Part shown: positions 43,331-53,207 of the stretch, piece by piece
Layout: the number at the start of each line of letters is the position of its first letter
Numbering within the stretch: the first letter of the stretch is position 1
Source: Sphingomonas populi
GTDB taxonomy: Bacteria; Pseudomonadota; Alphaproteobacteria; Sphingomonadales; Sphingomonadaceae
DNA: 64,000 nucleotides
Direction: 5' to 3'
Assembly: GCF_004208535.1 (NCBI RefSeq)
Contig: NZ_SGIS01000004.1
Span: forward strand, 62,001 to 126,000
The notes under the pieces: generated by a model
What the model was told of the DNA's origin: nothing
Seen by the model: only the letters and a program-made list of their open reading frames with translations
The model's database searches: none
Translations under genes and position numbers: made by a program

Positions 43331-43621
43331 GTGTTGGCCGACCTTCGTCACAATGACGATCTAGATCACCGTATCGCGCAAGCGAAGGCGGCGGCCGAGA
43401 TGCGTGTGGCGAAGCCGGTCAAGCCGCAGCCGAAGGGGTATGCTCAAGGGTCGCGCGTGCTGATGGAGCTCATCGGCGCGCCGCTCGGCGGCGGCATCCT
43501 CGGCTGGGCAATCGATCACTGGTTCGGCACCAGCCCCTGGGCTTTGCTGATCCTGATCACGCTCAGCATCATCGTCGCTTTCCGCAACATCTACCGCATT
43601 TCGAAGGAGCGCGCCGAATGA
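43331..43621 (+). CDS. atpI: ATP synthase protein I
   Basis: 96 residues from a GTG at 43331, chosen because AGGA lies 7 bases before it and because homologues have short charged N-termini (here DLRHNDDLDHRIAQAKAAAE). A GTG/ATG pair at 43268-43271 would add 20-21 residues and put the hairpin inside the coding region. Two membrane helices follow (GAPLGGGILGWAIDHWFGT and ALLILITLSIIVAFRNIY). AtpI helps assemble the c-ring. The stop overlaps the atpB start (ATGA). Confidence 0.85.
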   Translation: MLADLRHNDDLDHRIAQAKAAAEMRVAKPVKPQPKGYAQGSRVLMELIGAPLGGGILGWAIDHWFGTSPWALLILITLSIIVAFRNIYRISKERAE

Positions 43622-44397
43622 GCGCCGGCAGAATCGACCCGATGGAGCAGTTCCACGTCGCGCCTTTGACGCGACCGATCCATCTTGGCGCGTTCGATAT
43701 CTCCTTCACCAATTCGGCGCTGTTCATGGTCGTCGTCGGCGTGCTGCTCGCCGTTCTGGTGAGCGGCGGCCTCAAGCGCCAGTTGGTGCCCGGCCGCTGG
43801 CAGGCGCTGGTCGAGATGATGGTCGGCTTCATCGACAATATGGTCGGCACCAGCATCGGCAAGGGCGGCAAGAAGTTCGCGCCGTACATCTTCTCGCTGT
43901 TCTTCTTCATCCTGATCTCGAACCTGGTCGGCGTGCTGCCGCTCGCGATCGTGCCGGGGCTGCACACCTTTGCGGTGACGAGCCACATTACGGTGACGGC
44001 AGTTCTGGCGTTCTTCTCGTTCGGCATCGTGCTGGCGGTCGGTTTCGCCAAGCACGGCCTCAAGTTCTTCTCGCTGTTCGTGCCGCACGGCGCACCGGCG
44101 TGGCTGATGCCGGTCATCATCCCGGTCGAGTTCGTCTCGTTCATGGTGCGCCCGTTCAGCCTCGGCCTGCGACTGTTCGTGGCGATGACGGCGGGGCACA
44201 TCCTGCTCGAAGTGTTCGGCAGCTTCGTGGTGCAGGGCCTCAACGCCGGCGGCACGCTTGGCCCGGTCGTCGCGGTGCTCAGCTTCATCATGATCGTCGG
44301 CGTCAGCGCGCTCGAACTGCTGGTCTGCGCAATCCAGGCCTATGTGTTCGCGCTCTTGACCTCGCTTTACCTTCACGACGCGGTGCATCTGCACTAA
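43618..44397 (+). CDS. atpB: ATP synthase Fo subunit a
   Basis: 259 residues with five to six membrane helices. The proton-channel Arg is in SLGLRLFVAMTAGHILLE, and QAYVFALLTSLYL is in the last helix. Subunit a forms the proton half-channels against the c-ring. It is coupled to atpI and followed by atpE after 56 bp. Confidence 0.97.
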   Translation: MSAGRIDPMEQFHVAPLTRPIHLGAFDISFTNSALFMVVVGVLLAVLVSGGLKRQLVPGRWQALVEMMVGFIDNMVGTSIGKGGKKFAPYIFSLFFFILISNLVGVLPLAIVPGLHTFAVTSHITVTAVLAFFSFGIVLAVGFAKHGLKFFSLFVPHGAPAWLMPVIIPVEFVSFMVRPFSLGLRLFVAMTAGHILLEVFGSFVVQGLNAGGTLGPVVAVLSFIMIVGVSALELLVCAIQAYVFALLTSLYLHDAVHLH

Positions 44398-44453
44398 GTC
44401 TGAATCATTGACCTATCGTATTTCAGCCTTTCGTATTTCTCAGGGAGTTTAAC

Positions 44454-44684
44454 ATGACTGATCTTGGCGCAATGTACATCGGTGCCGGCCTCGCAGCGAT
44501 CGGCGTCGGCCTTGCCGCGCTCGGCGTGGGCAACGTGTTCGGCTCGTTCCTCGAAGGCGCGCTGCGCAATCCGGGCGCGGCTGATGGCCAGCAGGGCCGT
44601 CTGTTCATCGGCTTCGCGGCATCGGAGCTGCTCGGCCTGATCGCGTTCGTCGTCGCGATCCTCATCCTCTTCGTCGTCAAGTAA
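44454..44684 (+). CDS. atpE: ATP synthase Fo subunit c
   Basis: 76 residues, two helices joined by the polar loop RNPGA. The first helix is GAGLAAIGVGLAALGVGNVFG. The ion-binding Glu is in the second helix (AASELLGLIAFVVAI), with no sodium-type ligand set apparent, so protons are expected. It forms the rotor ring. Confidence 0.97.
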   Translation: MTDLGAMYIGAGLAAIGVGLAALGVGNVFGSFLEGALRNPGAADGQQGRLFIGFAASELLGLIAFVVAILILFVVK

Positions 44685-44700
44685 GCGAAGAGAGACCGAT

Positions 44701-45195
44701 ATGCCGCAGCTATCCCAGATCACCGAGATCTACGCCTCGCAGCTTTTCTGGCTCGCGATCGTATTCGCGCTGATCTATTTCGGGATCGGCAAGGCGATGG
44801 TGCCCAAGATCGAGCGCACGATCGACGATCGTGACGCCCGCATCTCGGGTGACATCGCTGCGGCGGCGGCCGCGCGGGACACCGCGCGCGCCGACGAGGA
44901 ACGCTATCAGGCGGGCCTCGACACTGCCCGCGCGCAAGCGTCCAAGGCGGTGGCCGAAGCCAAAGCGGTCGCTACTGCCCAGGCTGAGACCGCGCTGAAG
45001 GCGGGCGACGCGGCGGCGGCGACGCGGCTTGCGGAGGCGACCCAGGCGGTCGCTTCGGCCAAGCAGACCGCCGTCTCCGAAATTGAAACCGCGACGGTCG
45101 AGGCGGTCGAATCGATCCTCGCCAAACTGTCCGGCATCACGGTCGATCGCGCCCGGATCGAACAGCAGGTGAAGGCGGAACTGGCGCATGGCTGA
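44701..45195 (+). CDS. ATP synthase Fo subunit b'
   Basis: 164 residues. One N-terminal membrane helix (LFWLAIVFALIYFGIGKAM) is followed by a long Ala-rich coiled coil. The sequence before the helix (PQLSQITEIYASQ) and placement ahead of b mark it as the b' stalk subunit found in alphaproteobacteria and photosynthetic bacteria. It forms the peripheral stalk heterodimer with b. The next gene's start overlaps its end by 8 bp. Confidence 0.93.
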   Translation: MPQLSQITEIYASQLFWLAIVFALIYFGIGKAMVPKIERTIDDRDARISGDIAAAAAARDTARADEERYQAGLDTARAQASKAVAEAKAVATAQAETALKAGDAAAATRLAEATQAVASAKQTAVSEIETATVEAVESILAKLSGITVDRARIEQQVKAELAHG

Positions 45196-45739
45196 AGGGC
45201 ACCCCACCATGACGGCACGCACCGGCACCGTAGAACTCCACCATGAACTCGCGTTCATGGGCATCACCCCGCCGATGTTCGTCGCTTTGTCGATGCTCGT
45301 CGTGATCGGCATCATCATCGTCGCCAAGGTGCCGAAGATGATCGCCGGCATGCTCGACGCGCGCATCGCCACGATCAAGACGCAACTCGAAGAGGCGTCC
45401 AAGCTGCGCGCCGAAGCAGAGGCGGAACTCGCTCAGGCCAAGGCGCGCAACGCCGCCAGCGCCGGCGACGCCGCCGCGATCGTCGCGCACGCGCAGGCCG
45501 AAGCCAAGACGCTTCTCGCCAAGGCTGAGACCGACGCCGCCGATCTCGTCAAGCGCCGTCAGCAGATGGCCGAAGACAAGATCGCCGCCGCCGAACGCAC
45601 CGCGATCGCCGAAGTCCGCGCCATCGCCGCCGATGCGGCGGCGCGCGCGGCCGCGACGATCCTCGCGGAGCAGCACGGCGCCGACGCGGATCGCGCGCTG
45701 GTGGACCGCACCATCGCCGGGCTTGGTCGGCTGAACTAA
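45188..45739 (+). CDS. atpF: ATP synthase Fo subunit b
   Basis: 183 residues: a membrane helix (FVALSMLVVIGIIIVAKVPKMI) and a long coiled coil rich in Ala, Glu and Lys. The start is the ATG at 45188 overlapping the b' stop; a second ATG at 45209 with AAGGG upstream is also possible. It ends the Fo operon; the F1 genes are outside the window, as is usual in this class. Confidence 0.94.
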   Translation: MAEGHPTMTARTGTVELHHELAFMGITPPMFVALSMLVVIGIIIVAKVPKMIAGMLDARIATIKTQLEEASKLRAEAEAELAQAKARNAASAGDAAAIVAHAQAEAKTLLAKAETDAADLVKRRQQMAEDKIAAAERTAIAEVRAIAADAAARAAATILAEQHGADADRALVDRTIAGLGRLN

Positions 45740-45750
45740 GCCCTCTCGCT

Positions 45751-45821
45751 CCGTTCGTCCCGAGCGAAGTCGAGGGATCGGCCCGGAGCGCAGGTGCCTC
45801 GACTTCGCTCGGCACGAACGG
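45751..45821. repeat. Palindromic repeat after atpF (GAGCGAAGTCGAGG family)
   Basis: Arms 45751-45775 and 45797-45821 are reverse complements apart from one or two positions. Same family as 11899-11976 and 17381-17458. It lies between convergent genes and may help end atpF transcripts. Confidence 0.8.
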
Positions 45822-45862
45822 GGAGGGGATGCGATTACGCTCGCATGTCGCGCGCAAGCCAA

Positions 45863-45957
45863 CCCTAACCCGTTCGCATCGAGCTTGTCGAAGCGCGTGG
45901 CAAAAGCGCTGCGTTCGGGCGACGTGCTTCGACCAGCTCAGGACGAGCGGGTTAGGG
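45863..45957. repeat. Palindromic repeat with 32-bp arms
   Basis: Arms 45863-45894 (ccctaacccgttcgcatcga and on) and 45926-45957 are reverse complements with a few mismatches. It lies 41 bp after the previous palindrome, just before the convergent GST gene's stop, so two hairpins fill one 229-bp gap. Confidence 0.75.
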
Positions 45958-45968
45958 CGTGTCTACCC

Positions 45969-46577
45969 TTAGGTCAGCGGTATCATCACCTGCGTGGCGA
46001 ACCCGGGACGCGCCACCAGCTTCTCATACCAGGCCCGCACATGCGGCAGCTCAGGCCGCGCGATATCGAGCATGAACCAGGTGTGCGCGTAAACGCCCAT
46101 CGGAATATCGCCGATCCCGAACTCAGCACCTGACAGCCACGGCGTCTCGGCGAGATACCGCTCCAGCACCGCCATCTGCGCCGCGCACGCCTCGGCCGAC
46201 CGAGCGATAACTGCCGGATCGCGCGCTTCGGGCGCGCGGCGGACGAGGTGGAGGAACGCATCGCGCTGTGCGTCGGCATAGCCGAACTGCCAGTCCATCC
46301 AGCGATCCCCGATCGCGCGCACCGCCGGATTGGCGGGCCACAGCGCCGGCGCATATTTCGCCGCGAGATAGCGCAGGATCGCGTTCGATTCCCACAGCAC
46401 GACATCGCCGTCCTCGATCGTCGGCACGAGCGCATTGGGGTTGATCGCCAGATACGCCGCCGACATGCCGAACGCGCCGCCGACATCGTGGCGGACGTAG
46501 CGCAGGCCGATTTCCTCGGCCAGCCACGCCACCTTCTTGACGTTATGCGAGTTGAGCCGGCCCCAGATCGTCAGCAT
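45969..46577 (-). CDS. Glutathione S-transferase family protein
   Basis: 202 residues. Thioredoxin-fold N-terminus (LTIWGRLNSHNVKKVAWLAEE) with the VPTIEDGDVVLWESNAILRYL glutathione-binding segment (cis-Pro and the ES pair). The helical C-terminal domain includes GAEFGIGDIPMGVYAHTWF. The first-turn Ser in RLNSHNVKK may be the catalytic residue. It detoxifies electrophiles or binds glutathione conjugates. It starts 3 bp after the argJ stop. Confidence 0.88.
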   Translation of the reverse strand: MLTIWGRLNSHNVKKVAWLAEEIGLRYVRHDVGGAFGMSAAYLAINPNALVPTIEDGDVVLWESNAILRYLAAKYAPALWPANPAVRAIGDRWMDWQFGYADAQRDAFLHLVRRAPEARDPAVIARSAEACAAQMAVLERYLAETPWLSGAEFGIGDIPMGVYAHTWFMLDIARPELPHVRAWYEKLVARPGFATQVMIPLT

Positions 46578-46579
46578 GA

Positions 46580-47809
46580 CTAGCTCCGGTAATCGGCGTT
46601 GATCGAGATGTAGCCGTGCGTCAGGTCGCAGGTCCACACCGTCGCGCGGCCTTCCCCGAGGCCGAGATCGACGCCTATCTCAATGTCGCTGCCCTTAAGA
46701 TGCGCCGTCACTGGCGCCTCGTCATAGCCTTCCACCGCCAGCCCGCCGGTCGCAACCTGCGTGTCACCGAAGCGGATCGAGAGCAAATCTCGCTCGGCCG
46801 GCTCGCCTGCCTTGCCGACCGCCATCACCACGCGGCCCCAATTGGCGTCCTCGCCGGCGATCGCGGTCTTCACCAGTGGCGAATTGGCGATCGACAGCGC
46901 GACGCGGTGGGCGCTGCGGTCGCTCTCGGCGCCGGTCACCGCCACCTCGATGAACTTGGTCGCGCCCTCGCCATCGCGCACCACCAGATGCGCGAGCTGG
47001 AGGCACAGGTCCGACAGCGCCGCGCGGAAGGCGTCCGCACCGTCATCCTCGGACGCGGTGAGCGGCGCGTTGCCAGCCTGCCCGGTCGCGAACGCCAGCA
47101 CGGTGTCGCTGGTCGAGGTGTCGCTATCGACGGTGATGCACGAAAAGCTGGCGCGGTTCGCTTCGGCAAGTGCTGCCTGGAGGAACCCCGGCTCGATCGC
47201 GGCATCGGTGAAGATAAAGCCGAGCATCGTCGCCATATCGGGCGCGATCATACCCGATCCCTTGATGATCCCGACCAACGTCACGCTGCGGCCATCGACA
47301 ATCGCGGTCGTCACCGCGCCCTTGGTGAACGTGTCGGTCGTGCTGATCGCCGCCGCCGCGTCTTCCCATGTGCAGGGGGGGGCCACCAACGCGGCGTCGA
47401 TCCCGGCTTCGGCCTTGTCGATCGGCAGCGGCACGCCGATCACGCCCGTAGAGGCGACGAACACGTCCGACGGCAGGCAGCCGAGCCGCCCCGCCGCGCG
47501 CGCCGCGATCGCTTCGACTGCGGCGCGGCCACGATTGCCGGTAAACGCGTTGGCGTTGCCCGCATTGACGACCAGCGCGCGCGCGCTGCCCAGCGTCAGT
47601 GCCTTGCGGCACCATTCGACCTCGGGCGAGGGGCATCGGCTCTGCGTCGTCACGCCCGCCACCACGGTGCCGGGGTCGAGCGCGACGAAGGTCAGGTCGC
47701 AGCGATCCCAGCTCTTATACCGGGCGCGCGCGACATGCGCGGTCACGCCGGCAATGGCGGGGAGGGTGGGGAAAGCGGCGGGCGCGAGCGGCGAGCGGGC
47801 ATGGGTCAT
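46580..47809 (-). CDS. argJ: Bifunctional ornithine acetyltransferase / N-acetylglutamate synthase
   Basis: 409 residues. The self-cleavage site is in PDMATMLGF (cut before Thr, near residue 190), giving alpha and beta chains. KGSGMIAPDM precedes it and the C-terminus is GYISINADYRS. It recycles the acetyl group in arginine synthesis. The ATG at 47807-47809 with GGGGGG upstream is chosen; a longer frame extends further but has no support. Confidence 0.95.
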   Translation of the reverse strand: MTHARSPLAPAAFPTLPAIAGVTAHVARARYKSWDRCDLTFVALDPGTVVAGVTTQSRCPSPEVEWCRKALTLGSARALVVNAGNANAFTGNRGRAAVEAIAARAAGRLGCLPSDVFVASTGVIGVPLPIDKAEAGIDAALVAPPCTWEDAAAAISTTDTFTKGAVTTAIVDGRSVTLVGIIKGSGMIAPDMATMLGFIFTDAAIEPGFLQAALAEANRASFSCITVDSDTSTSDTVLAFATGQAGNAPLTASEDDGADAFRAALSDLCLQLAHLVVRDGEGATKFIEVAVTGAESDRSAHRVALSIANSPLVKTAIAGEDANWGRVVMAVGKAGEPAERDLLSIRFGDTQVATGGLAVEGYDEAPVTAHLKGSDIEIGVDLGLGEGRATVWTCDLTHGYISINADYRS

Positions 47810-48009
47810 ACCCCCCGCCCTTAGATCGCACGCCGCCCAAGGCAAGACCCCGCACGCGATGGACCGGGCCGCGAAGGCGACCAAAGCCGTTTCCATATCG
47901 TATCAATGGAACTACTGCACTTGGTCAATCGTATCGGACGTGAACGGGGGTTCTGACGAGGCTTGCACCGCAGACCCGCATCTGATGCCAATCGGAGCAC
48001 AGCTTGCCA

Positions 48010-49926
48010 ATGTCGATCACACGCGAGATTCTTGATCCCGGCCTCGTCTTTCTTGCCGCGATGGGCGTGAGTACGGTGATTCTGATGGTCATGACCATCC
48101 ACCGCCCCTTCGTCGTCAAGATCGATCTCCAGCGTGAGCCTGCCGAACTGGCCTTGTCGATGGTGCTGTGCGGTGTCGTCGCCAGCATCGCCACCGGCGT
48201 CATTGCCGGATCGGTGCTTGTCACCGGCGTCGCCACGCTCGTCACGCTTGCCCTGCGCTTCGGGTTGCCGCGGTTGACGATGGCGGGCGCGCAACAACTC
48301 GCGATGTTGCCGCTCGGCTGGATCGTCGGCACCGCCTGGACGATGCGGCTGCTCGCCGAGGGGCATATGCCGACCTGGATGATGGTGATGGCGGTGATCG
48401 CGAGCGTGTTCTCGGCGGTCTGGCTGGTCATCTCCTTCGCGGTCGCGCTGTCGCGGCAGGCGCTGATGACGCACCGCGAATGGCAGCGTCCGGTCGAGCC
48501 GGCCGACCCGCTCCACCCGCGCCGCGCGCCGAAAGTGTCGATCCATTTGCCCTGCTATGCCGAACCGCCCGAAGTGGTGATCGCGACGATCGATGCGCTC
48601 GCCGCGCTCGATTACCCCGATTACGAAATCCTCGTCATCGACAACAACACCAAAGACCCGACGCTGTGGATGCCGGTGCAGGACTATTGTGCCAAGCTCA
48701 ACGCCGGGCGCAGCGACAACCGCTTCCAGTTCTTCCACGTCGCCCCGCTCGACGGCGCGAAGGCGGGCGCGCTCAACTATCTGATGAAGGGCGGTTTCGT
48801 TTCGCCCGACGCCGAGCTGATCGCGGTGATCGACGCGGATTATTTCTCAACCCCCGATTTCCTGTCGCGCCTCGCCGCCTTTTTCGAAAACCCGAAGATC
48901 GGCTACGTCCAGACCCCGCACGATTACCGCGAGCATGAGGAAAGCGCCTATCTGACCGCCTGTTATTGGGAATATATGCCCAACAACAAGATCGAGATGG
49001 CCGGGCTCAGCGAGTATAATTCGGCGATCACGATCGGTACGATGTGCATCATCCGCAAACAGGCGCTGGTCGATGCCGGCTTGTGGGCGGAATGGTGCCT
49101 CACCGAAGATTCGGAAGTGTCGGTGCGGATTCGCGCGCTCGGCTATGACGGCATCTATCTGCGCGAGACCTTCGGGCGCGGGCTCATCCCCGAGACCTTC
49201 GAGGATTACAAGAAGCAGCGCTTCCGCTGGATCGCCGGTCCGGTGCAGCAGTTGCGCCGCCACTGGCGGCTGTATCTGCCGATCCGCTGGGGCGGCTCGC
49301 CCAAGATCAACTGGTGGTCGAAGCTGCTCGAATTCCAGCGCGGGGTCGAGCCTTTGCTGGGCGCGTTCGGCACGATCTTCGGTTTCGGCAGCGCGGTGGT
49401 CAGCGTCACGCTGATCGCGCTCGGCGAGGTGCCGACGCTCAACCTGCCGACGCCGTTCTGGGTCGCCGCCTGGCTCGCGCTGGTCGGTACGCTGGCGAGC
49501 ACTTGGTTCCGCTACCGGCTAAGCGATTGTCACAGCATCCGCGACATGGTGCTGGGCGAGATCGCGCGCAGCTCGCTCACCTGGATTCAGATGCTCGGCG
49601 GCATCGCCGGCCTGTCGCCGCGCCCGCTCGGCTGGCGCCGCACGCCCAAGTTCCAGGGCAAGGCCGCCGGCGTGCGCGCTCTGAAGGAGACCCTGCCGGA
49701 GACGCTGATCGGCCTCGCGCACATCGTCCTGATTGTCGCCGCGCTGGCGCTGCGCAAGAGCAGTGAGGACGATGTCGGGCTGCTGGTGGCGATGGCCGCC
49801 GCCGCCTCGGGCATCCGCTTCCTGTGCGCGCCACTGATGGCATGGCTGAGCGAGAAGCGGCTGGCCGCCCTTGCGGAGCCCGCCGCGACCGCGCCGAGCT
49901 TCCCTGCGGTTAAAGAGGCGGCGTAA
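48010..49926 (+). CDS. Membrane GT2 glycosyltransferase (cellulose-synthase-like)
   Basis: 638 residues. Four or more N-terminal helices (to about 145), then a processive GT2 domain: VSIHLPCYAEPPEVV, DNNTKDP, IDADYFS (DxD), LTEDSEVSVRI and KKQRFRW. Helices follow again after about 440. There is no BcsB-like neighbour, so cellulose is unlikely; another beta-linked exopolysaccharide or glucan is inferred. A TTG at 48004, with GGAG 6 bases upstream, is an alternative start. It is divergent from argJ. Confidence 0.88.
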   Translation: MSITREILDPGLVFLAAMGVSTVILMVMTIHRPFVVKIDLQREPAELALSMVLCGVVASIATGVIAGSVLVTGVATLVTLALRFGLPRLTMAGAQQLAMLPLGWIVGTAWTMRLLAEGHMPTWMMVMAVIASVFSAVWLVISFAVALSRQALMTHREWQRPVEPADPLHPRRAPKVSIHLPCYAEPPEVVIATIDALAALDYPDYEILVIDNNTKDPTLWMPVQDYCAKLNAGRSDNRFQFFHVAPLDGAKAGALNYLMKGGFVSPDAELIAVIDADYFSTPDFLSRLAAFFENPKIGYVQTPHDYREHEESAYLTACYWEYMPNNKIEMAGLSEYNSAITIGTMCIIRKQALVDAGLWAEWCLTEDSEVSVRIRALGYDGIYLRETFGRGLIPETFEDYKKQRFRWIAGPVQQLRRHWRLYLPIRWGGSPKINWWSKLLEFQRGVEPLLGAFGTIFGFGSAVVSVTLIALGEVPTLNLPTPFWVAAWLALVGTLASTWFRYRLSDCHSIRDMVLGEIARSSLTWIQMLGGIAGLSPRPLGWRRTPKFQGKAAGVRALKETLPETLIGLAHIVLIVAALALRKSSEDDVGLLVAMAAAASGIRFLCAPLMAWLSEKRLAALAEPAATAPSFPAVKEAA

Positions 49927-49994
49927 CGGCTCGTCGCGCGCTTCGTCGAATGGATGGACGGGTGCGACGAACCGCATTACAGCGCACATCGACT

Positions 49995-50258
49995 ATGGAG
50001 TTCGTGCTTTTCCTCTGTGCCGCGCTGTCGGCGCTGACCGGTGCCATCACCGGTACGCGCGCGCCGGATATCGCGGTTCAGATCGAGCGCGTTTCGGCCC
50101 GTGGCAGCATCGCGGCGCCGGTCACCACGCGCGCGGTCGCGGCGATCGTTCGGGCGCAGCGTCCGCCTGCGATCAGCGCCGTGCTCGCCTACATCGCCGC
50201 ACGCCCGTTCGTGCTGAGCGCGGCGATTCCCGTTCGCGGCGAGCGTCGGCGCGAATAA
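49995..50258 (+). CDS. Small hypothetical secreted protein
   Basis: 87 residues from the ATG at 49995: a hydrophobic start FVLFLCAALSALTGAITG (signal peptide or membrane anchor), then a basic, Ala/Val-rich part (RAVAAIVRAQRPPAISAVL) ending in GERRRE. No domain is recognised. The ribosome site is poor, so a chance ORF cannot be excluded. Confidence 0.45.
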   Translation: MEFVLFLCAALSALTGAITGTRAPDIAVQIERVSARGSIAAPVTTRAVAAIVRAQRPPAISAVLAYIAARPFVLSAAIPVRGERRRE

Positions 50259-50374
50259 CCGCGCCGACCGGCGCCCGCTCGTATTTCTGGCGGCGCGCCA
50301 CCATCTTTTCTCCGACAGTACCGCAGCCGGGCTGATGTCCGCGCGCGATCCTCTTGAATATACAGGACATCCCC

Positions 50375-53107
50375 ATGCTCGGCGGCCTTGCCAAATCCCT
50401 GTTCGGTTCCTCGAACGAACGCTACGTCAAATCGCTCGGATCGATCGTCAACAAGATCAACGGTTTCGAGCCGACGATCTCGGCCATGTCGGACGATCAA
50501 CTCGCCGCGCAGACCGTCGCCTTCCGTGAGCGGCTCGGTAATGGCGAGGCGCTCGACAGCATCCTCCCCGAAGCGTTCGCGACCGTCCGTGAGGCGGCCA
50601 AGCGCACGCTCGGCCAGCGCCATTACGACGTGCAGATGGTCGGCGGCATCGTCCTCCATCGCGGCGAGATCGCCGAGATGCGTACCGGCGAGGGCAAGAC
50701 GCTCGTCGCGACGCTCGCCACCTATCTCAACGCGCTGCCCGGCACCGGCGTCCACGTCATCACCGTCAACGATTATCTCGCCGCGCGCGATGCCGGCTGG
50801 ATGTCGCAGGTCTACAGCTTCCTCGGGCTGACCACCGGCGTCATCATCCCCAACCTCAGCGACCAGCAGCGCCGCGATGCCTATGCCTCGGACATCACCT
50901 ACGGCACCAACAACGAATTCGGCTTCGATTACCTGCGCGACAACATGAAGTATGATCGCGCATCGATGGTGCAGCGGCCGTTCAACATGGCGATCGTCGA
51001 CGAGGTCGATTCTGTGCTGATCGACGAGGCGCGCACCCCGCTCATCATCTCCGGCCCGACCGACGACAAGACCGATCTGTACCGCAGCGTCGATCTCGTC
51101 GTGAAGCAGCTCACCGCTGAGGATTATGAGAAGGACGAGAAGCAGAAGTCGATCATCCTGACCGAAGACGGCACCGAGAAGGTCGAGCGGATGCTCGAAA
51201 ACGCCGGGCTGCTCGAAGGTGCGAACCTCTACGATTTTGAGAACACGCAGGTCGTCCACCACGTCAACCAGTCGCTGCGCGCGAACATGATGTTCAAGGC
51301 CGACACCGATTATATCGTCAAGGACGGCAAGGTCGTCATCATCGACGAATTCACCGGCCGCATGATGGACGGCCGACGCTGGTCGGACGGTTTGCATCAG
51401 GCGGTCGAGGCGAAGGAAGGTGTCGATATCGAGCCCGAGAACCAGACGATGGCCTCGATCACCTTCCAGAACTATTTCCGCATGTATCCCAAGCTCGCCG
51501 GCATGACCGGCACGGCGGCGACCGAGGCGGCGGAATTCTACGACATCTACAAGATGAACGTCGTGACGATTCCGACCAACGTCGCTGTGAAGCGGGTCGA
51601 TGAGGAGGACGAATTCTACAAGGATACGCAGGACAAGTTCCAGGCGATCGCCAAGAAGATCCGCGTCCATGCCGAACTCGGCCAGCCGGTGCTGGTCGGC
51701 ACCGTGTCGATCGAAAAGTCCGAACTGCTGAGCGAATTCCTCGTGCAGGAGCAGGTGCCGCACAAGGTTCTGAACGCGCGCTTCCACGAGATGGAGGCGC
51801 ATATCGTCGCACAGGCCGGCCGCAAGTCGGCGGTGACGATCGCGACCAACATGGCGGGGCGCGGCACCGACATTCAGCTCGGCGGCAACCTCGAATTCCG
51901 CATGCTCGACGAACATCCCGACCTCGTCGAAGGCACGCCCGAATTTGACGCGGCCGCCGCGCGCATCAAGCAGGAGATCGCCGCCGAGAAGCAGGCGGTG
52001 CTCGATGCGGGCGGTCTGTTCGTGCTCGGCACCGAGCGCCACGAGAGCCGCCGCATCGACAACCAGCTTCGCGGCCGGTCGGGTCGTCAGGGCGATCCCG
52101 GCTTGTCGCGCTTCTACCTCAGCCTCGACGACGATCTGCTGCGCATCTTCGGGCCGGACACGCTGTTCGCCCGCATGATGCGTTCGAACATCGGCGACGG
52201 CGAGGCGATCGGCTCGAAGTGGCTGTCGAAGGCGATCGAGACCGCGCAGAAAAAGGTCGAAGCGCGCAACTACGATATCCGCAAGCAGGTCGTCGAATAT
52301 GATGACGTGATGAACGATCAGCGCAAGGTGATCTACGAGCAGCGCGCCGACATCATGGATGCCGACACCGTCGGCGATGTCGTCGAGGACATGCGCGCCG
52401 AGACGGTCAACGCGATCGTCGGAGAGGCGTGCCCGCCCGGCACCTATCCCGAACAATGGGATATCGCCGGCATGAAGGAGAAGCTCCAGACCCAGCTCAA
52501 CATCGCGCCGCCGATCGATGACTGGCTCGCCGAGGAAGCGATCGATCCCGAGATCGTCGTGGAGCGCGCCCGCGCCGCCGCCGACGCGCATGTCGCCGCC
52601 AAGGCCGAGGGGCTTGAGCCGGAGACGTGGGTGCAGATCGAGAAGTCGATCCTGCTCCAGAACCTCGACCATCACTGGAAAGAGCATCTCGCCACCGTCG
52701 AGGCGCTGCGTCAGGTCGTCCACTTGCGCGCCTATGCGCAGAAGACGCCGATCAACGAGTATAAGCAGGAGGCTTTCCAGCTCTTCCAGCGCATGCTCGA
52801 TATGATCCGCGAGGAAGTGACGCGGACGATCGCTTATGCCGAGTTCCAGTTCCAGGCGCCGCCTGAACTGCCCCAACTGCCTGACTTCATCACCACGCAC
52901 TTCGACCCGTTCACCGGCGAGGACGACACCTACGATTTTGACGGCGCCGGCATGGTGACGAGCGCGATCCCGACCTTGTCGATCCCGCGCCCGGACGGCC
53001 ACGAAATCGGCCAGGACCCGGCGCAGTGGGTCGGCAACGTCAGCCGCAACGCGCCATGTCCGTGCGGGTCGGGGCTGAAGTACAAGCACTGCCACGGCGC
53101 GGTCTGA
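50375..53107 (+). CDS. secA: Preprotein translocase ATPase SecA
   Basis: 910 residues. Motifs: MRTGEGKT (Walker A, near 105), VDEVDS (DEAD box), [12 protein letters not shown] and the C-terminal zinc finger [14 protein letters not shown]. It drives secretory proteins through SecYEG. The ATG at 50375 has AGGA 9 bases upstream. It is an isolated gene here. A family-A palindrome follows its stop. Confidence 0.98.
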   Translation: MLGGLAKSLFGSSNERYVKSLGSIVNKINGFEPTISAMSDDQLAAQTVAFRERLGNGEALDSILPEAFATVREAAKRTLGQRHYDVQMVGGIVLHRGEIAEMRTGEGKTLVATLATYLNALPGTGVHVITVNDYLAARDAGWMSQVYSFLGLTTGVIIPNLSDQQRRDAYASDITYGTNNEFGFDYLRDNMKYDRASMVQRPFNMAIVDEVDSVLIDEARTPLIISGPTDDKTDLYRSVDLVVKQLTAEDYEKDEKQKSIILTEDGTEKVERMLENAGLLEGANLYDFENTQVVHHVNQSLRANMMFKADTDYIVKDGKVVIIDEFTGRMMDGRRWSDGLHQAVEAKEGVDIEPENQTMASITFQNYFRMYPKLAGMTGTAATEAAEFYDIYKMNVVTIPTNVAVKRVDEEDEFYKDTQDKFQAIAKKIRVHAELGQPVLVGTVSIEKSELLSEFLVQEQVPHKVLNARFHEMEAHIVAQAGRKSAVTIATNMAGRGTDIQLGGNLEFRMLDEHPDLVEGTPEFDAAAARIKQEIAAEKQAVLDAGGLFVLGTERHESRRIDNQLRGRSGRQGDPGLSRFYLSLDDDLLRIFGPDTLFARMMRSNIGDGEAIGSKWLSKAIETAQKKVEARNYDIRKQVVEYDDVMNDQRKVIYEQRADIMDADTVGDVVEDMRAETVNAIVGEACPPGTYPEQWDIAGMKEKLQTQLNIAPPIDDWLAEEAIDPEIVVERARAAADAHVAAKAEGLEPETWVQIEKSILLQNLDHHWKEHLATVEALRQVVHLRAYAQKTPINEYKQEAFQLFQRMLDMIREEVTRTIAYAEFQFQAPPELPQLPDFITTHFDPFTGEDDTYDFDGAGMVTSAIPTLSIPRPDGHEIGQDPAQWVGNVSRNAPCPCGSGLKYKHCHGAV

Positions 53108-53116
53108 GGGGCTAAG

Positions 53117-53205
53117 CGTCGCCCCGGCGCAGGCCGGGGCCGCTGTGTAATCTGGTGGGCCGGCTGCCCCAAACATGACGGCCCCGGCCTGCGCCGGCGC
53201 GACGG
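53117..53205. repeat. Palindromic repeat, copy 2 of the 'CGTCGCCCCGGCGCAGG' family
   Basis: The left arm is cgtcgccccggcgcaggccg and the right arm ggccccggcctgcgccgg plus cgcgacg; same family as 36621-36744 and 60387-60474. It lies between convergent secA and rsmA. Confidence 0.85.
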
Positions 53206-53207
53206 AG

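Noticed and set aside
50189..53176. 995-codon minus-strand frame opposite secA
   Set aside because: Antisense shadow in GC-rich DNA; the plus strand is clearly SecA.
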